Assembly: GCA_963402885.1 (NCBI GenBank)
Contig: OY727095.1
Location: 28,401,001-28,465,000 of the forward strand
DNA length: 64,000 bases
Source of the DNA: Antedon bifida
Taxonomy: Eukaryota; Echinodermata; Crinoidea; Comatulida; Antedonidae
Direction of reading: 5' to 3'
The notes beneath the pieces were generated by a model that did no database searches, had not been told where the DNA came from, and saw only the letters and a list, made by a program, of their open reading frames with translations. The translations under genes and the position numbers were made by a program. Shown here one piece after another: positions 1 to 11,589 of this stretch. Position 1 is the first letter of the stretch. Each line of letters begins with the position of its first letter.

Positions 1-933
1 TATTACCCTATCATGGATTAAGAAATTAGCCGACAACAAACAATCAATGTGGAAAAATGTTGCCCTATACTTCCTAGATAAAATAGGCCTAGGCTTAAAT
101 ATATTTAAATGCAAATGCTCAATAAAACAAATTAACAAAGAGTGTATAAAAAAAATCAATTATCTTCCAGCTTTTTACTCACGACTGATCGTTGACTAGT
201 TCAACACAATAATGATCATATTAACCACAACGTCATAGAGCCAATAAATGAAATTATATGGAATAATGCTAATATAACACACTACGGTAAAACGCTTTAC
301 GATCATGAATTTATCAAAGCCGGAATCTTAACGCTTCGGGACATTTACAACGTTGATGACCTTAATTTCCTCAAAACAAATGTTAGAACAAATCAACCAC
401 CAAATCAACACTAATTACACTTTTTTCAATTCATAGTTGTATCCCAGCTGACTGAAAAAACGCCTTATCTTGGGACAAACTATTTGATCCTGTAATCCTT
501 TTTAATAATGTCTGTATTGACAAATGTACTCCAAAAATTGTTAGAGAACATATTCTTTCAAAAATGTATTCATTACCAAAATGTCATAATTATTGGGAAC
601 GGACTTTTGATAATTATAATTTTAATTGGGAAAAAATATGGTAACGAATAACAGACTCTTCCAATGAAGCTCAGTTAAATGTACTGTCATAGAAAATATT
701 ACACAACGTATACCCAACAAATAATTATCTGTTTAAAATAGGTAAATCAAACAGCAAAATGTGTAACAGCTGCAACAAAATCAGTGATATTAACCACATG
801 TTTTACTTCTGCAAACAGGTATTTCCGATATGATCTAATCATCCGTTCATACCTGCAGATAGACATTACGATCTCAAACTTTCACGTAATTTTTGGTTTT
901 GAATGTCTGAATAAAGTTATTATTATTATTATC
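1..933 (+). mobile_element. Decayed LINE, C-terminal end of an L1/Tx1-like ORF2 and its 3' tail
   Basis: Conceptual translation with several frame changes gives a recognisable C-terminal part of an L1/Tx1-type reverse-transcriptase protein. It includes the motif WIKKLADNKQSMWKN near the start, a later IIWNNANITHYGK, and a terminal zinc-knuckle-like CNSCNKISDINHMFYFC around 760-815. The element then runs into a 3' end with AATAAAG and an ATT-repeat tail at about 912-932, typical of LINE insertions. The left part lies outside the window. Stops and frame changes show it is dead. The L1/Tx1 grouping is inferred from motif style only. Confidence 0.6.
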
Positions 934-1148
934 TATTGCCAAAAACCAGTTACAAACATACAAAAACACAGAAACTAAGGGAGTAGGCAGGAACCTAAAA
1001 GTGAACCTAATCACTATAACAAGAGTTCAGGTTCCATACTCCCAAAGTAACAACAAAGATATATAATAAACTTTATATTACAAAAAGACGAATCAACATT
1101 GTCAATATAAAACAAAAGGATAAAATACTTAAAATCGATTCAACAAAG

Positions 1149-1652
1149 TCAATATAATACATGTGATTTAAGTGAATTTAAAAATGTTGGAAAACTGTCT
1201 AAAATTAAAGAATTTTTAATAATTTCCGGTAACTCTTCCCATAACCTAGGGAATATGTTAATAACGGAATGATGAAGACAATTGGTTCGAGCATAGTGAT
1301 GAATGAACTTGAGTGTATCAAGGTGTCGACCATTAACAACTATAGATTGACGAACACTACTACAATCAACCGTTCCAATAAGTGATTTACAAACAAAGGA
1401 TAACAGAAGATAATTTCTTCGATTAGATAGTGTAGGCCAATTTAGCTTAGTGAGACATTCCTCGTATTCCATTTCACCTCTTCTTTGTTTAAGGACAAGC
1501 CTAGTAGCCCTTCGCTGGACTGCCTCGATACGTTCCGTAAGTTTTTTGGTTCGAGGCAACCACGCAGGGACACCATATTCAAGGATGGGGACAATGAGAG
1601 CTTTATAGAGCGAGAAAATAGCTGAAGGGGATGATCCTCCTCCTCCTGACAC
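1149..1652 (-). mobile_element. LINE fragment, C-terminal end of a CR1/Jockey-like reverse transcriptase
   Basis: A 167-codon open frame carries the post-RT thumb/C-terminal segment common in CR1- and Jockey-group LINEs: LYKALIVPILEYGVPAWLP, then IEAVQRRATRLVL and YEECLTKLNWPTLSNRR. The reverse-transcriptase core, including the catalytic YADD box, is absent, so this is a 5'-truncated or broken copy. The frame ends in a C-terminal SLKSHVLY. The open frame is preserved over the fragment, suggesting a fairly recent insertion. It is not a host gene. Confidence 0.75.
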
Positions 1653-1749
1653 TAAATTATGTATCTCTAAATTTTATATATGGTAATAATAACGATATCT
1701 CTCAGATTGTATACTTTGAACTAAGAATACGCAAATATTTTTATATTAA

Positions 1750-1769
1750 TATATATATATATATATATT
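1750..1769. repeat. (AT)n microsatellite
   Basis: Uninterrupted alternating A and T over about 20 bases, just beyond the LINE fragment. Confidence 0.9.
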
Positions 1770-1810
1770 ACACCCTTAACTCTAATATGAAAGCAATACC
1801 AAAACGGTCT

Positions 1811-2315
1811 AATTAAAGATAAAAACGCATTTTAATTTGTATTTATTTTCAAGCAAAGCAAGAATTAAAAAGAGAAAACAATTTTTGTTAATTGATAATG
1901 TATGTATAAAAAAACATATAAGTATAGTTAATGTATAAGATTATAAAAGAAAGGAAATGTATTAATTATGACATGTATAAAAATTAATTAAAGATAAAAA
2001 CGCATCTTATTTGTATTTATGATGTTATTTATTATGTTAATTGATAACGCAGGTATAAAGAAAGGTATATAAGATTATAAAAGAAAGAAAATGCATTAAC
2101 GTTAACATGTATAAAAATTAATTAAAGATAAAAACGCATTTTAAGTTGTATTTGTTTTCAAGCAAAAGTAAGAATTAAAAAGATAAAAATTGTTAAAAAG
2201 AGAAAAATATTTTGTTAATTGATAATGTAGCCTCTGTACCAAGAATATAAGTATAATTAATATATAAGATTATAAAAGAAATGAAATGCATTGATGATGA
2301 CATGTATAAAAAATA
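1811..2315. repeat. Three imperfect tandem units of about 135-195 bp
   Basis: The phrase AATTAAAGATAAAAACGCAT starts at 1811, 1986 and 2120. Each time it is followed by related AT-rich text with TTGATAATG, TATAAGATTATAAAAG and ACATGTATAAA blocks. The second unit is shorter because an internal block is missing. There is no coding potential. This looks like a small diverged satellite or a local tandem duplication. Confidence 0.8.
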
Positions 2316-2889
2316 GAAAATAACCATGGTGAATAATACAGATTGCATATCTTATCAATCAATATTATCAATTGCATAAATATATATTACTGTTTTTATA
2401 TGATGTTTGTTTGAAATAAAAATGGGATGATCCCACATAAAAGAAAAAAAAAACCTGCACGTACTAAGAGTGAGGTTTTTCGAATATTTTCCGCGGACAT
2501 AACATCTGATGGCCGTTGTAAAGATACAGGATAATTCTTTGTAATCTAAAAATATCAATACGAGCCTACTAAAGTGAATATGTCAATACTGATGTATTCT
2601 TCTGAATGGTGGAACATGTCCAAAAGATAAGAAGCAACAGAAATGTATTCTGTACGATTAATACTTAAAATTGTATGGAGCACCCACTTACAAATGAGGA
2701 AGTACTGACAACTAGAGCCACCACTGAAATATTAATTCAGAAAAAAAAAACCACAGAAAGAAATAGATTCAAATGGGCCACTCCCTTCCTGTTAACTGGA
2801 CAATCAACAAAATTATCCATAGTAAAAAATATTCATAATAATATTATTTTTAATACAGTCAAAAGTAAACTCTAAAGTTTCATATTATT
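2316..2889. other. Non-coding stretch holding the first copy of a duplicated block
   Basis: There is no supported gene here. The segment from about 2620 to 2889 begins GATAAGAAGCAACAGAAATG and ends AAACTCTAAAGTTTCATATT. A shorter version of the same text is at about 3665-3806. The short open frames here are not convincing. Confidence 0.6.
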
Positions 2890-2965
2890 ACTTTAATATG
2901 GCCAATTTAAATTTAGAATATTTTGACCTTCATTTTTTGTGTTTCAAAGGACAATACATCTTTAA
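2890..2965. mobile_element. Terminal piece of a TTAAAGATGTATTGTCC inverted-repeat element
   Basis: The sequence GGACAATACATCTTTAA at about 2950-2965 matches the right end of the short element seen complete at 39164-39373 and, split, at 46214-50680. The preceding CAATTTAAATTT and CATTTTTTGTGTTTCAA blocks match the right side of the 50.6-kb copy. Only one end is present. Confidence 0.65.
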
Positions 2966-3308
2966 GATGTATTGGAATAATAAAACTACAGCTGCTTACG
3001 GATTTGAAATCAACACAAAAAAGGTAGTAGTAGTCAAAATTAGATGATGCGTGCAGACACTAACGACAGTAAAATATTTTGGGTGTTTTGTGGTGTAGAT
3101 AAAATAAGAAAGTGGACATAAATCGAATGAAAAATACATTGCAGTTGAAAAACATAATTGCTCACACAATTGCTAAACTATTTCATAGCTTTGCGCCAGA
3201 ATACGAGAAACTTTTTTGTTTATACTTAGTGTTTGGCTTATGTCAACTTAGAATACCTTTTGATCTAGTATTATAATATGTTTGTTTGCGTTCATAGAAT
3301 CTGTTTCT

Positions 3309-5612
3309 TTAGTAGGATGGTGTTAAGTTATTCATTATTTTATACATTGTGACTGCTTCGTTGTAATATTTTTTTTCTTCTAAATTAGGCCAATTTAAAT
3401 CTTTGAGCGCCTGTGAGCTAGAGTCATACCCAGATGTATGTGTAACTATTTTGGCTGCTTTATTTTGGAGTACTTGGAGTTTATATTTGAGGGTTTGGTT
3501 ACAACGACCCCATACAACATCGCAGTAGTCAAAGATAGGCATGAAGTTGCCTTCCCTCTTCTTCCTTTTTATCCAATTATTTAAATGTTTTATATATTAT
3601 AATGTTATATTTATGTATTTAGTTTTTAATTTTTGGATAAATAAAGAAAGAAATCTAAAAAAAATGATAAGAAGCAACAGAAATGTGTTCTGTACGATTA
3701 ATACACACCCACACACAAATAAGTACAAAATTATCCATAGTCAAAAAAATTCAAAATAATATTATTATTATTACAGTCAAAAGTAAACTCTAAAGTTTCA
3801 TATTCGGTATCGATTTTTTATTTTGAATAATTCATGTTATATTGTGTTATGTTAATGTATTATGCTAACTAATATGTGGATGCCACTGGCAATCATGTAA
3901 TAAAACACGAGAGGTAGAGTCATGTTTTAGATCAATATTTACTTTGTTTATTATATCGTGTATGTCTTTAGATGTATAATAAAACGCAGTTACTAATAAT
4001 TACTTATTAACGCAGTTACTAATAATAATAATAAGGACTAATAATGCTTGATTTAAAAACAGCTTTCGATTTTCAATACTGTCAGTCCAATCTACGTTAT
4101 ATTGATTAATGCTGATGATGTTGAGTAATTTGGATTAAATTCAGATTGTTGAAATATATAATTTAGAGTTTATTTGTGGATAAAGTTGGCCAAGAATAAT
4201 TTTCGATAAAATTGGTAGTACAGAAATTAGCCTGTAATTAGATGGTTCAATTCGGTCGCCATTTTAAAAACTTGGGCATATTCGTGCATTTTCCATTTAC
4301 TTGGAAAGTCCCTGGTTCTTAGAGATAAATTAATTAAAAATGTAATGGGTTGTACGATTGAGTTGATTGCCAATTTGATTAGTTTAGCAGGAATTGCATA
4401 AGTTCCTATAGCCTTTTTGTCAAATTCTTCGTCAACAAATGTGAAATTTATTTTGTCTACACCTTGATTTGGGTATTCATAATTTACATGGTAATTTTCA
4501 AATTGAGGAATTTGTTTAGCTAGGTTAGATCCTATGTTTGCAAAAAATTAATTTAAAGTATTGGCTATCTTGTAGCCTTCAAGGCCATTTAATGTTGTTA
4601 TACTACTTATAACACTTTTTTTATTCTTAGATTGTACAATATATTTTTTGTATTTAATTGTTCAGAGAAATAATATTTTTTTGATTTCCTGATCTCGTAA
4701 TTTACTTTGTTTTTTAATTCACTGTATTCGTTCCATAGGACAATTTTCTTTATTCGCTCGCTTGTTTTCATTAAGTCGCGTTTTCGCATTTGTAATAATT
4801 ATTACATTACGGACCCGTTTTTTTTTATAAAGGTGCATATTCATCTACAATTTATAAAAACTTGTCTTTCAAAAAAGAGAGCATCATTCAGATGTGTATA
4901 TGAAGTTATTCCATGCCAATATACATACGCGACTTAATGGCTGTTGGCCTTTTTCATCATCAAGGTTATTATAATTTCTTTTTGTTTTATATTTATGGTT
5001 ATGTTTTGCTTTTTTTTCTTTACCAACGACAGCGTAAATAGCTGAATGATCACTAATTCCTGTGTTAAGTACACCCGAAGAAGAAATTCTGTTTGGAAAG
5101 GATGTATAAAATGAACAATCAGAGTTTTAGTTTGTTTTGTTATTCATTGTTTGTTCAGTTATAATTTGTGTTAGAAAATGGTTATTAGTTATACCCAATA
5201 ATGTTTGTGTATAGCAAGTAGGGTTTTGTGAAAGTGTGTCACAATTGACATCTCTTATTATTATTTCTTTGTTTAGATTTCAAAACAAATTTCAAAAATA
5301 TCTAAAAGTTGAATTTTTTAGTTTGATGGGCGGTAACATGCTTACAAAGTTCAATTTTCAAAAGCTCCATTTTCATAAAATAATTTCTTAGTTTACAAGT
5401 AAAACATCCTCCTCTATTTACAAATTTACTTCCCTATTTCTGTCATTTCTATAAATATCATAGCCATCAATGTGTATTGATTCATCTTCAATTACATTAT
5501 CTAAACGTGTTTCATTGAGTGCTATGATAGCAATAGAATGGTTGTTGATTAGATACTTAATAATAAGTAATAATAATTCATCAAATTTGCTTGGTAGAGA
5601 AACTATATTCAA
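3309..5612 (-). mobile_element. Decayed CR1/L2-like LINE, endonuclease to RT C-terminus
   Basis: Read on the minus strand, three pieces lie in the order expected for a CR1/L2-type LINE. At 5612-5418 is an endonuclease start with IIALNETRLDNVIEDESI and IDGYDIYR. At 4789-4607 is the basic linker region. At about 4480-4230 is an RT opening with AIPAKLIKLAINSIVQP and a degenerate FPSKWKMHEYAQVFK. A C-terminal piece at 3542-3309 (MPIFDYCDVVWG, LQVLQNKAAKIVTH) closes it. Many stops and frame changes separate the pieces. The block 3662-3806 may be host sequence inserted in or next to it, so the pieces could belong to two copies. Confidence 0.65.
3662..3806. repeat. Second, shorter copy of the 2620-2889 block
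   Basis: Shares GATAAGAAGCAACAGAAATG, TGTTCTGTACGATTAATAC, AAAATTATCCATAGT and AGTAAACTCTAAAGTTTCAT, in the same order and orientation, with 2620-2889. About 120 bases in the middle are missing. This is a direct duplication flanking the LINE C-terminal fragment. Confidence 0.75.
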
Positions 5613-5840
5613 ACCTAGGATACATATATAACATATATTATGTTAATTTTGTTGAGAGTTAATTGTTTCCTTGTTATTTGAATTGATCGTATACGAGGAA
5701 ACTCAAATATACATATTTTCTCATAGAATAAGTGATTTAAACCAATGTTATAACAACATTACCAAACGCTAAAGGCTAAAAATATGCTCCAATTAAATTA
5801 ATTTATTTATTTATTTTTATTTTCAACCGATATCGGACCC

Positions 5841-6024
5841 AAAAAAATCTTGCTGGACTGCGGAGGAAACATGGCATCCACGGTGGAGTTATTTAGGGAG
5901 ACATATCCTGATGGCAAAGAGTTCATTATACATTCTTTTGAAATCGATAAACGCCTTGCACCATATTTCAGTCCATACGAAAAACACTATCTGCATTGTC
6001 CCGTTGGGGTAGCTTCAGAAGACG
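5841..6024 (+). pseudogene. Orphan exon 2 of the FkbM-methyltransferase family
   Basis: This is an open stretch of 61 codons plus one base. It corresponds to the SAM-binding half of exon 2 in the two complete paralogues at 29749-30008 and 41392-41663. It keeps the motif KKILLDCGGNMAST, where the relatives have CGAN, then LFRETYPDGKEF and APYFSPYEKHYLHCPVGVA. It ends with an intact GACG/GTGAGT donor in the same phase. The 5' part of the exon and a usable AG acceptor are missing: upstream is an ATTT-repeat. No exon 1 or exons 3-6 were found nearby on this strand. It is most likely a stray duplicated exon, on the strand opposite to its relatives. Confidence 0.8.
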
Positions 6025-6988
6025 GTGAGTGATTTATCATCACCTTAAAATATATTTTACCCTTATTCACCCGTATGGTTATTTCATCAACATGCTACAT
6101 AATCACATTTTACACTATTGTTTTCCTCTACTGTACAGTACTTACAATTACAGTAAAATGTTTTACTACAGTATTACAAATTTAGAAGAAAATTACTAAA
6201 TTTGTCTGTTTACAGTAATACCGATTACTACGGTAAATACAGGAGATTGTTAATATTTAAAATTTGGAAGAAAATATGACACGTCTGGGGAGTAAAGGAG
6301 TATCACAAGTACCGTAATTGTACGGGGAATGTGTACTACATTTGAAACCCGTTACGAAGGGGTTGTTGTGGATTGGGAGTAATGGGATATCAACATTTCC
6401 AGTGGAAAGGATTTACTACTACTGGAGTTGAGTGGGGTGGGGATAGGTACATCGGCGGCTCTGTGGAGGGTATTCTTCTAGTGCATTTATAACGCAGAAC
6501 ATACACCTAATGCGAAAAACGGACGTTCTACAATACGTACGAGAAATTCGCAATACAATTTGCGAGTGACGCGAAACAAAATGTCTAAATCATTAACACT
6601 AAAATGGCCTAAATAGTCTTTCCAATTTGATTAGAAACTGATTTTGAGCATTTTGACACGACTTTACAACAGTATTATCACAAGATAAATGTGGTTGAAC
6701 CTTTACAGAGTTATGAGACAACAACTAAACAGCACTTTCTACTCAAATGAAATTCAGTTTTATAGAAAATATTATTGAAATCAAGAAAGCTGGTTTTGTA
6801 AAAGCACAATCTAAAATACATTAGCAAATGCAATATCTGGTATCACAATCCGATTAAAGACATAATAAAGACATAAAGACATTCACTAGATTTCATTATA
6901 AATCATGCGTATAATCTATACACAAAGAAATAAAATTGAACAAACAATACGGATATTAAATTCAAAAATCTTATTTCGTTTCGTTTCC

Positions 6989-7050
6989 CAAGGTGAGCCT
7001 CGATCTCGGTACTTTGAATGAGACGCGAGCACAGACCACCGAGCCATACA
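6989..7050 (-). mobile_element. tRNA-like SINE head
   Basis: Minus-strand text reads TATGGCTCGGTGGTCTGTGC, then CGCGTCTCATTC, and CCGAGATCGAGGCTCACC. It resembles tRNA-derived A- and B-box promoter segments with about the right spacing. The sequence does not fold as an intact tRNA by eye, so I call it a SINE remnant. Confidence 0.4.
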
Positions 7051-7479
7051 CAACTTACTAAAAGCTGAAGAAAGATTCCTCCATGTGTCTTCCTATGCAG
7101 TAACCACTTTGGTGCAGATAGATTATAACATACATTTATTTGGTCAAATAAATTATTTTCTGTACACTAACATTTCGAAATAAATAACGCTCAGTCAACT
7201 GCTCTCACAGCATTTATTTGGTCAAATAAAATCATAAATTCTTTTTTGTACACTATTATATTTAAAAATAAATAAAACTTAATACAACTATGTTCACACA
7301 ATTTGTCTTTTTTTTGTAGTAGATATGTATTCTTTGGTTGATATTGTTTTGGTCTTTTTAGCAGTGGATAGGAAATACTCTTCAACCCACAGACTGAAGA
7401 ACTAATTGACAGCGATGAAGAGGAAGCACTATAATTATTAATTTATTTTGTTTTGGTGATAGTTACTGTAAGTTATTAT

Positions 7480-8010
7480 CAGCATTATCTTGACCTCGTA
7501 TTTGGTGGTCAAGACTTGGTTTAGGGTCATTGTCAAATTTAGTTTGACCCATTTATTCTGTGCGTTTTGACACCATGTACGCCTCAATAAGTCAAAGTTA
7601 ATGTTTGGGGATTTTTTATTAATTTAAAAAAAAACAATCACTATAATAGCATGTTCATGATAGAATAAATACTTTTGACCTTTGACCTTATTTTTTAAGT
7701 TGTTTGTTTTTGTTCCAAGTTTTCTTCCTTTTTTTTTTCCTGCATATTTTAACATCAATATACCATTATATGTTGCTGAAATATCAATCATATGCCATTT
7801 TATGTAGAAAATTTGACTTTTTGACCTTTGACCTCATTTTTAGTGGTCAAGATTTGATCCAAAGACATGACTTCTATTTTAAGTGATATTCCTTTTGGAA
7901 TTCTGCACATTTTGACACCAATTTTACTTAGATACCATATTCTGGTGACGAAATATGATTCATACAAGAATTATAGCTATTTGGTAAACGGTCAATGAAC
8001 TTTGACCTCC
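7480..8010. repeat. Diverged repeat rich in TTTGACCTTTGACCT
   Basis: Two passages about 330 bases apart share the order GACCTC-TTT, TGGTCAAGA-TTGAT/TTGGT, then ATTTTGACACCA or TTTTGACACCATGTA. A third TTTGACC block is near 8000. The repeat is low in identity and its boundaries are uncertain. Confidence 0.5.
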
Positions 8011-8339
8011 GATAAAAAATTTTCCCCAGCCCCTATCTCCCCTTCTTTTTTTTTGGTAGTTGTCCATACCCATACCTACCAAAATCAGTTGAAATTTGCT
8101 TCTTTTAAATTTTTTCACAGATAAACCTTTAGTTAGGGATACTAATGCTATAAACAGATGAGTCACCTCATTCAAGTGGCGGGAAAATGGTCATGAAGTG
8201 TATAATGTTTCAGTATGGGTCAGTTCATAAATGGACAAAGGATTTTGTCAAGTGATTTACATTTTTAATAGTTGCTTTTTTTGTAGATATATGTGTATGA
8301 CTCTAATTTCAGTAAGAGCTCTGTAAACTACGAAATAAT

Positions 8340-8816
8340 ATTATGGTAAATGTATATACCATCGGTTAAAACTATCATAGTACCCAACTGGGAATGGATG
8401 ACACTTACTAGTGCCTAGCCCAAAGTGAAGGTTTTCATTTCCTCCCTACTGGTTACTAGGTAAGCATCTATATTTTTATCTCTCTTAATTTTAGAATTGT
8501 TTTGCTTTTAATAATCATGTTAATTGTTTTACTATAGTTAATTAGCTGATTATTTGTTTGATTGTTATACTAGACACAACGCAATAGTTAAATTAGACTG
8601 TCGTTAATGATACGATTGATCGATTAGTGATATGTTATTATAAATAGTAACACTGTTTTTGTTATATCTCCTTCCGACTGGTTACTATCTTCAATAAAAG
8701 AATTTCCAAATCATTAACTGTCTTTGTGGATGATTTTATTGTGTTTGCGCCAGTGCTGCAGCTCCGGAAAATACTACGCGATACAGCTACGACGCTAGTA
8801 GTTCGAACCTGTTACA
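8340..8816 (+). mobile_element. Probable 5' LTR of a Gypsy element (left edge uncertain)
   Basis: The right edge is well supported. The text ends CCTGTTACA at 8816 and is followed two bases later by a primer-binding-site-like TGGTGCCGCCAGGAAGGG. Inside are TATAAATA near 8640 and AATAAA near 8693, the usual promoter and polyadenylation signals of an LTR. No matching 3' LTR was found downstream, so the left edge is a guess. Confidence 0.45.
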
Positions 8817-8818
8817 TT

Positions 8819-8836
8819 TGGTGCCGCCAGGAAGGG
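8819..8836 (+). other. Primer-binding site (PBS-like)
   Basis: Begins with TGG, the complement of a tRNA CCA end, two bases after the presumed LTR terminus in CA. Which tRNA primes it was not determined. Confidence 0.5.
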
Positions 8837-9439
8837 ATCACTCTCAAGATGCTGATTAGTCTTTTTTTAAGTGTTAACCAAAAGTTATTTACTATATAAG
8901 TTTGATATTACAATTGCTATACTAGTTGACATTGATAACGTTTGATAAGTAGTATTGTACTTGTATAGCATATTGTTTAAAGAAGACTACGTGATCTGTT
9001 TTTCTTTTTGTAAATATTTTTTAAACAAATTGACATCACTGTCAGTGATTGAGCTTTTTGTGTTGTTACTATATACTATATAGTCTGTCGGTAGCCTTTG
9101 TCATTTTATTAATGCTTGGTTATTGTCGACATTCCAAGGTACAAGAATTGAGGTCAATATTAAATGTTACTGTACACACTTTTTTTTAATAACATATTTT
9201 AACTTATATGCATTTAACTCTATTACTTTTGTTTCAGTACTATTCACCTGGGGAGATTGTCCTTTTGAACACTATATATCTTCTAATATTTATAAACTAT
9301 TACTGTGTTTATAATTATTTCCTTTCAATTACGAAAATTATTAATTGTGTATATTAATTCGTGTTCGTATTTGAATATCAATTAAAATTATCATTAATTA
9401 AACTTACAATTTTTTGTTACACTCTGAAATATTGTTATA

Positions 9440-11570
9440 ATGGACAGTGCTCCAAATACACCACAGAGGGGCCGACGTCATGGTAGGGGGATGATTAGGC
9501 GCCCGCAATAAGCACCTATAATGATGCCACTAACAATAGAGGTGGGATCCTTTAACCCAGTTGTGCCCGTTACCCCAGTAGAACAAAGGGTGAGAAATAA
9601 AACAACCTGCAATATTTCGGAGTGAACACACTGACAAATTGTCCTTTAACGATTGGGAGGATCAGACGCGATTTTACTTAAAGAAGAAAGGGATTCATAG
9701 AAGTGAGCCATCAGATGAGATTCTGACCTTCCTATTAGGCAAAGCCAAAGCAATCGTAAAAGTTGGGCTCAGATCAAAAACTCTCAGCGAAGCGAATGAT
9801 CCTGATGTATTGTTTGATATACTCCGACAGAACTTTAGCGAAGATGTTTTCTCAGATACTCCTTTAGCTGAATTTTATGGATGTCGACCCTATGTGGGTG
9901 AATAAGCGTTAGATTTTTGGGCCAGGCTAAACAGGTCCTAAGGCGGAATGGAGGTAGCATGGTTGATGAAGAAATGGAGCTTATCAGTCAGTTCATTCGA
10001 CACTGTCCTGATAAAGATCTTCGCGACCTATTTAGAAAAAAAACAATCCGACGGTGGGTCATTAACGAAGTTCAAGAGCTTATTGAAACGCACCACAGAG
10101 AGACGAGGTTGAGCTTTAGGCAAAATAACAACAATACCACCAGGATGGCCCAAACCAAATTGTATGCAAGGTGTGAGGTGATGGCCAACATAACACCCGG
10201 TCGCATTGTATGCAAAACAAACTATGTTTTCGCTGCTTCCAAGAAGGGCACCTTGGACGCAACTGCCCAAGTAAAACGAAAAAATCGGAAAACTAATATT
10301 AAAGTCCGCGCCCACAGGAGCGAGGTGTGGAGAAATCAGCTAATGCTCCAACGATCCAATTTACTCACAATGTGCCACGCAACTCAGGCCTCTTCTTTAC
10401 AAACGTTAACGTGTTTGATTCTCACGTAGTTAGCGGTATGCTTGACACTGGCTCGTCTGGGTGTACTATTAGTGACCTTGCAGTTAGTTCACTAAAACAG
10501 AAGAAACTAATAAGTTAGAAAATTGCGAGGCAGTAGATGTTACAATCATTGGATGTGGAGGATCCAAAACAAAATGTAAATATATGTACAATTTGAAATT
10601 AACCATTTATAAATTTAACTTTAATGTTCCCGTTTTAGTTTTATGTACGAAGTGGGTCAATGCAAGAACAACGAAAGACGCCCATCCCCTGCCAAACAGC
10701 ACTCGGATGTAATTCATTGTTCTCCACAATGGATATATACGTCCCAGTTTTTTTGGACGACAGGAAGTACCCTGCCTTCAGCACTCCAATGGGACTATAT
10801 GAGTACAACAGACTACCTCAAGGACTTTGTAATTCACCTGCTGATTTCATGCGAATCATGACGGGGATCCTTTAAGCCTTTTAGTATATTTAGATGATCT
10901 TCTTGTATTTGCACCAAATGATGAAATGACTCTGGAAAGGCTTCAGTATTCTAACGAATAACAAATAGTAGTCTGAAATTAGCACCTAATAAGTGCCACC
11001 TTCTACGTCGCAACGTCAAATTAATAGGACATGATAAAGTGTAACCAATAGTCAACGATAGTATGGCTGCCCTGATGGCATCAGATGGAATGACCCCTTG
11101 TCGTAAGAAGATTTGATCCTTTCTTGGAATGGTAGTGTATTATCAGCACTTCTTCAAGGATTGCTCAGCTATTGCAAAACCTTTATTTAATCTTACATCC
11201 GGTACTATGCCTTGCAAGCGGGGGGAAACAAAGACATCAAATTTGCAAACTTCAACCGTGTGATTGGACCGCTGCTTGTAAGGGTGCCTTTGAAAAAATA
11301 AAACAAGCCCTTTCTCAGGATATAACTCACCCTGACTGTAACCGTCCGTTCATTTTATCAATAGATGCTTCCACCGCTGGATTGGGAGCTGTTTTATCTC
11401 GGGCTCCTGCAGATGGCAGCAAGCCAAGTCACTCTAAAAAAGCCAGATGAAGTACCTAGATCATAAACTGGATGTTTTAGCACTAGAGTGAAAAGTTTAG
11501 CCACTGGCTAAAGAATAATCGATTTACTGTCTGAACTGACAATAACCCGCTTACGTACATACTAACGAAA
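9440..11570 (+). mobile_element. Gypsy (Ty3) retrotransposon A, gag to RNase H, broken
   Basis: A gag starts near 9440 and includes FNDWEDQTRFYLKKKGIHRS (about 9642). A CCHC zinc knuckle follows at 10225-10266 (C-F-R-C, H, C). Next are an aspartic-protease motif MLDTGSSG near 10438 and RT pieces with FSTPMGLYEYNRLPQGLCNS near 10770, with the catalytic YLDD at 10887-10898. The connection region (SFLGMVVYYQHFFKDCS) and an RNase H with ILSIDASTAGLGAVLS (about 11350) close it, reaching DNNPLTY near 11540. The order fits Gypsy. Frame changes, stops and a deletion within the first RT part make it non-functional. The integrase is not attached. Confidence 0.85.
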
Positions 11571-11589
11571 AATGATATAAGATGGCAAC

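Larger units (their letters stand above)
6025..8339. other. Intergenic, no gene seen
   Basis: There is no convincing coding sequence. The stretch contains a tRNA-like SINE head (6989-7050) and a diverged repeated passage rich in TTTGACCTTTGACCT (about 7480-8010). The 60-71-codon open frames look like chance. Confidence 0.6.

Noticed and set aside
10028-10315. 95-codon minus-strand frame
   Set aside because: Shadow of the Gypsy gag/zinc-knuckle region, which has clear plus-strand motifs.
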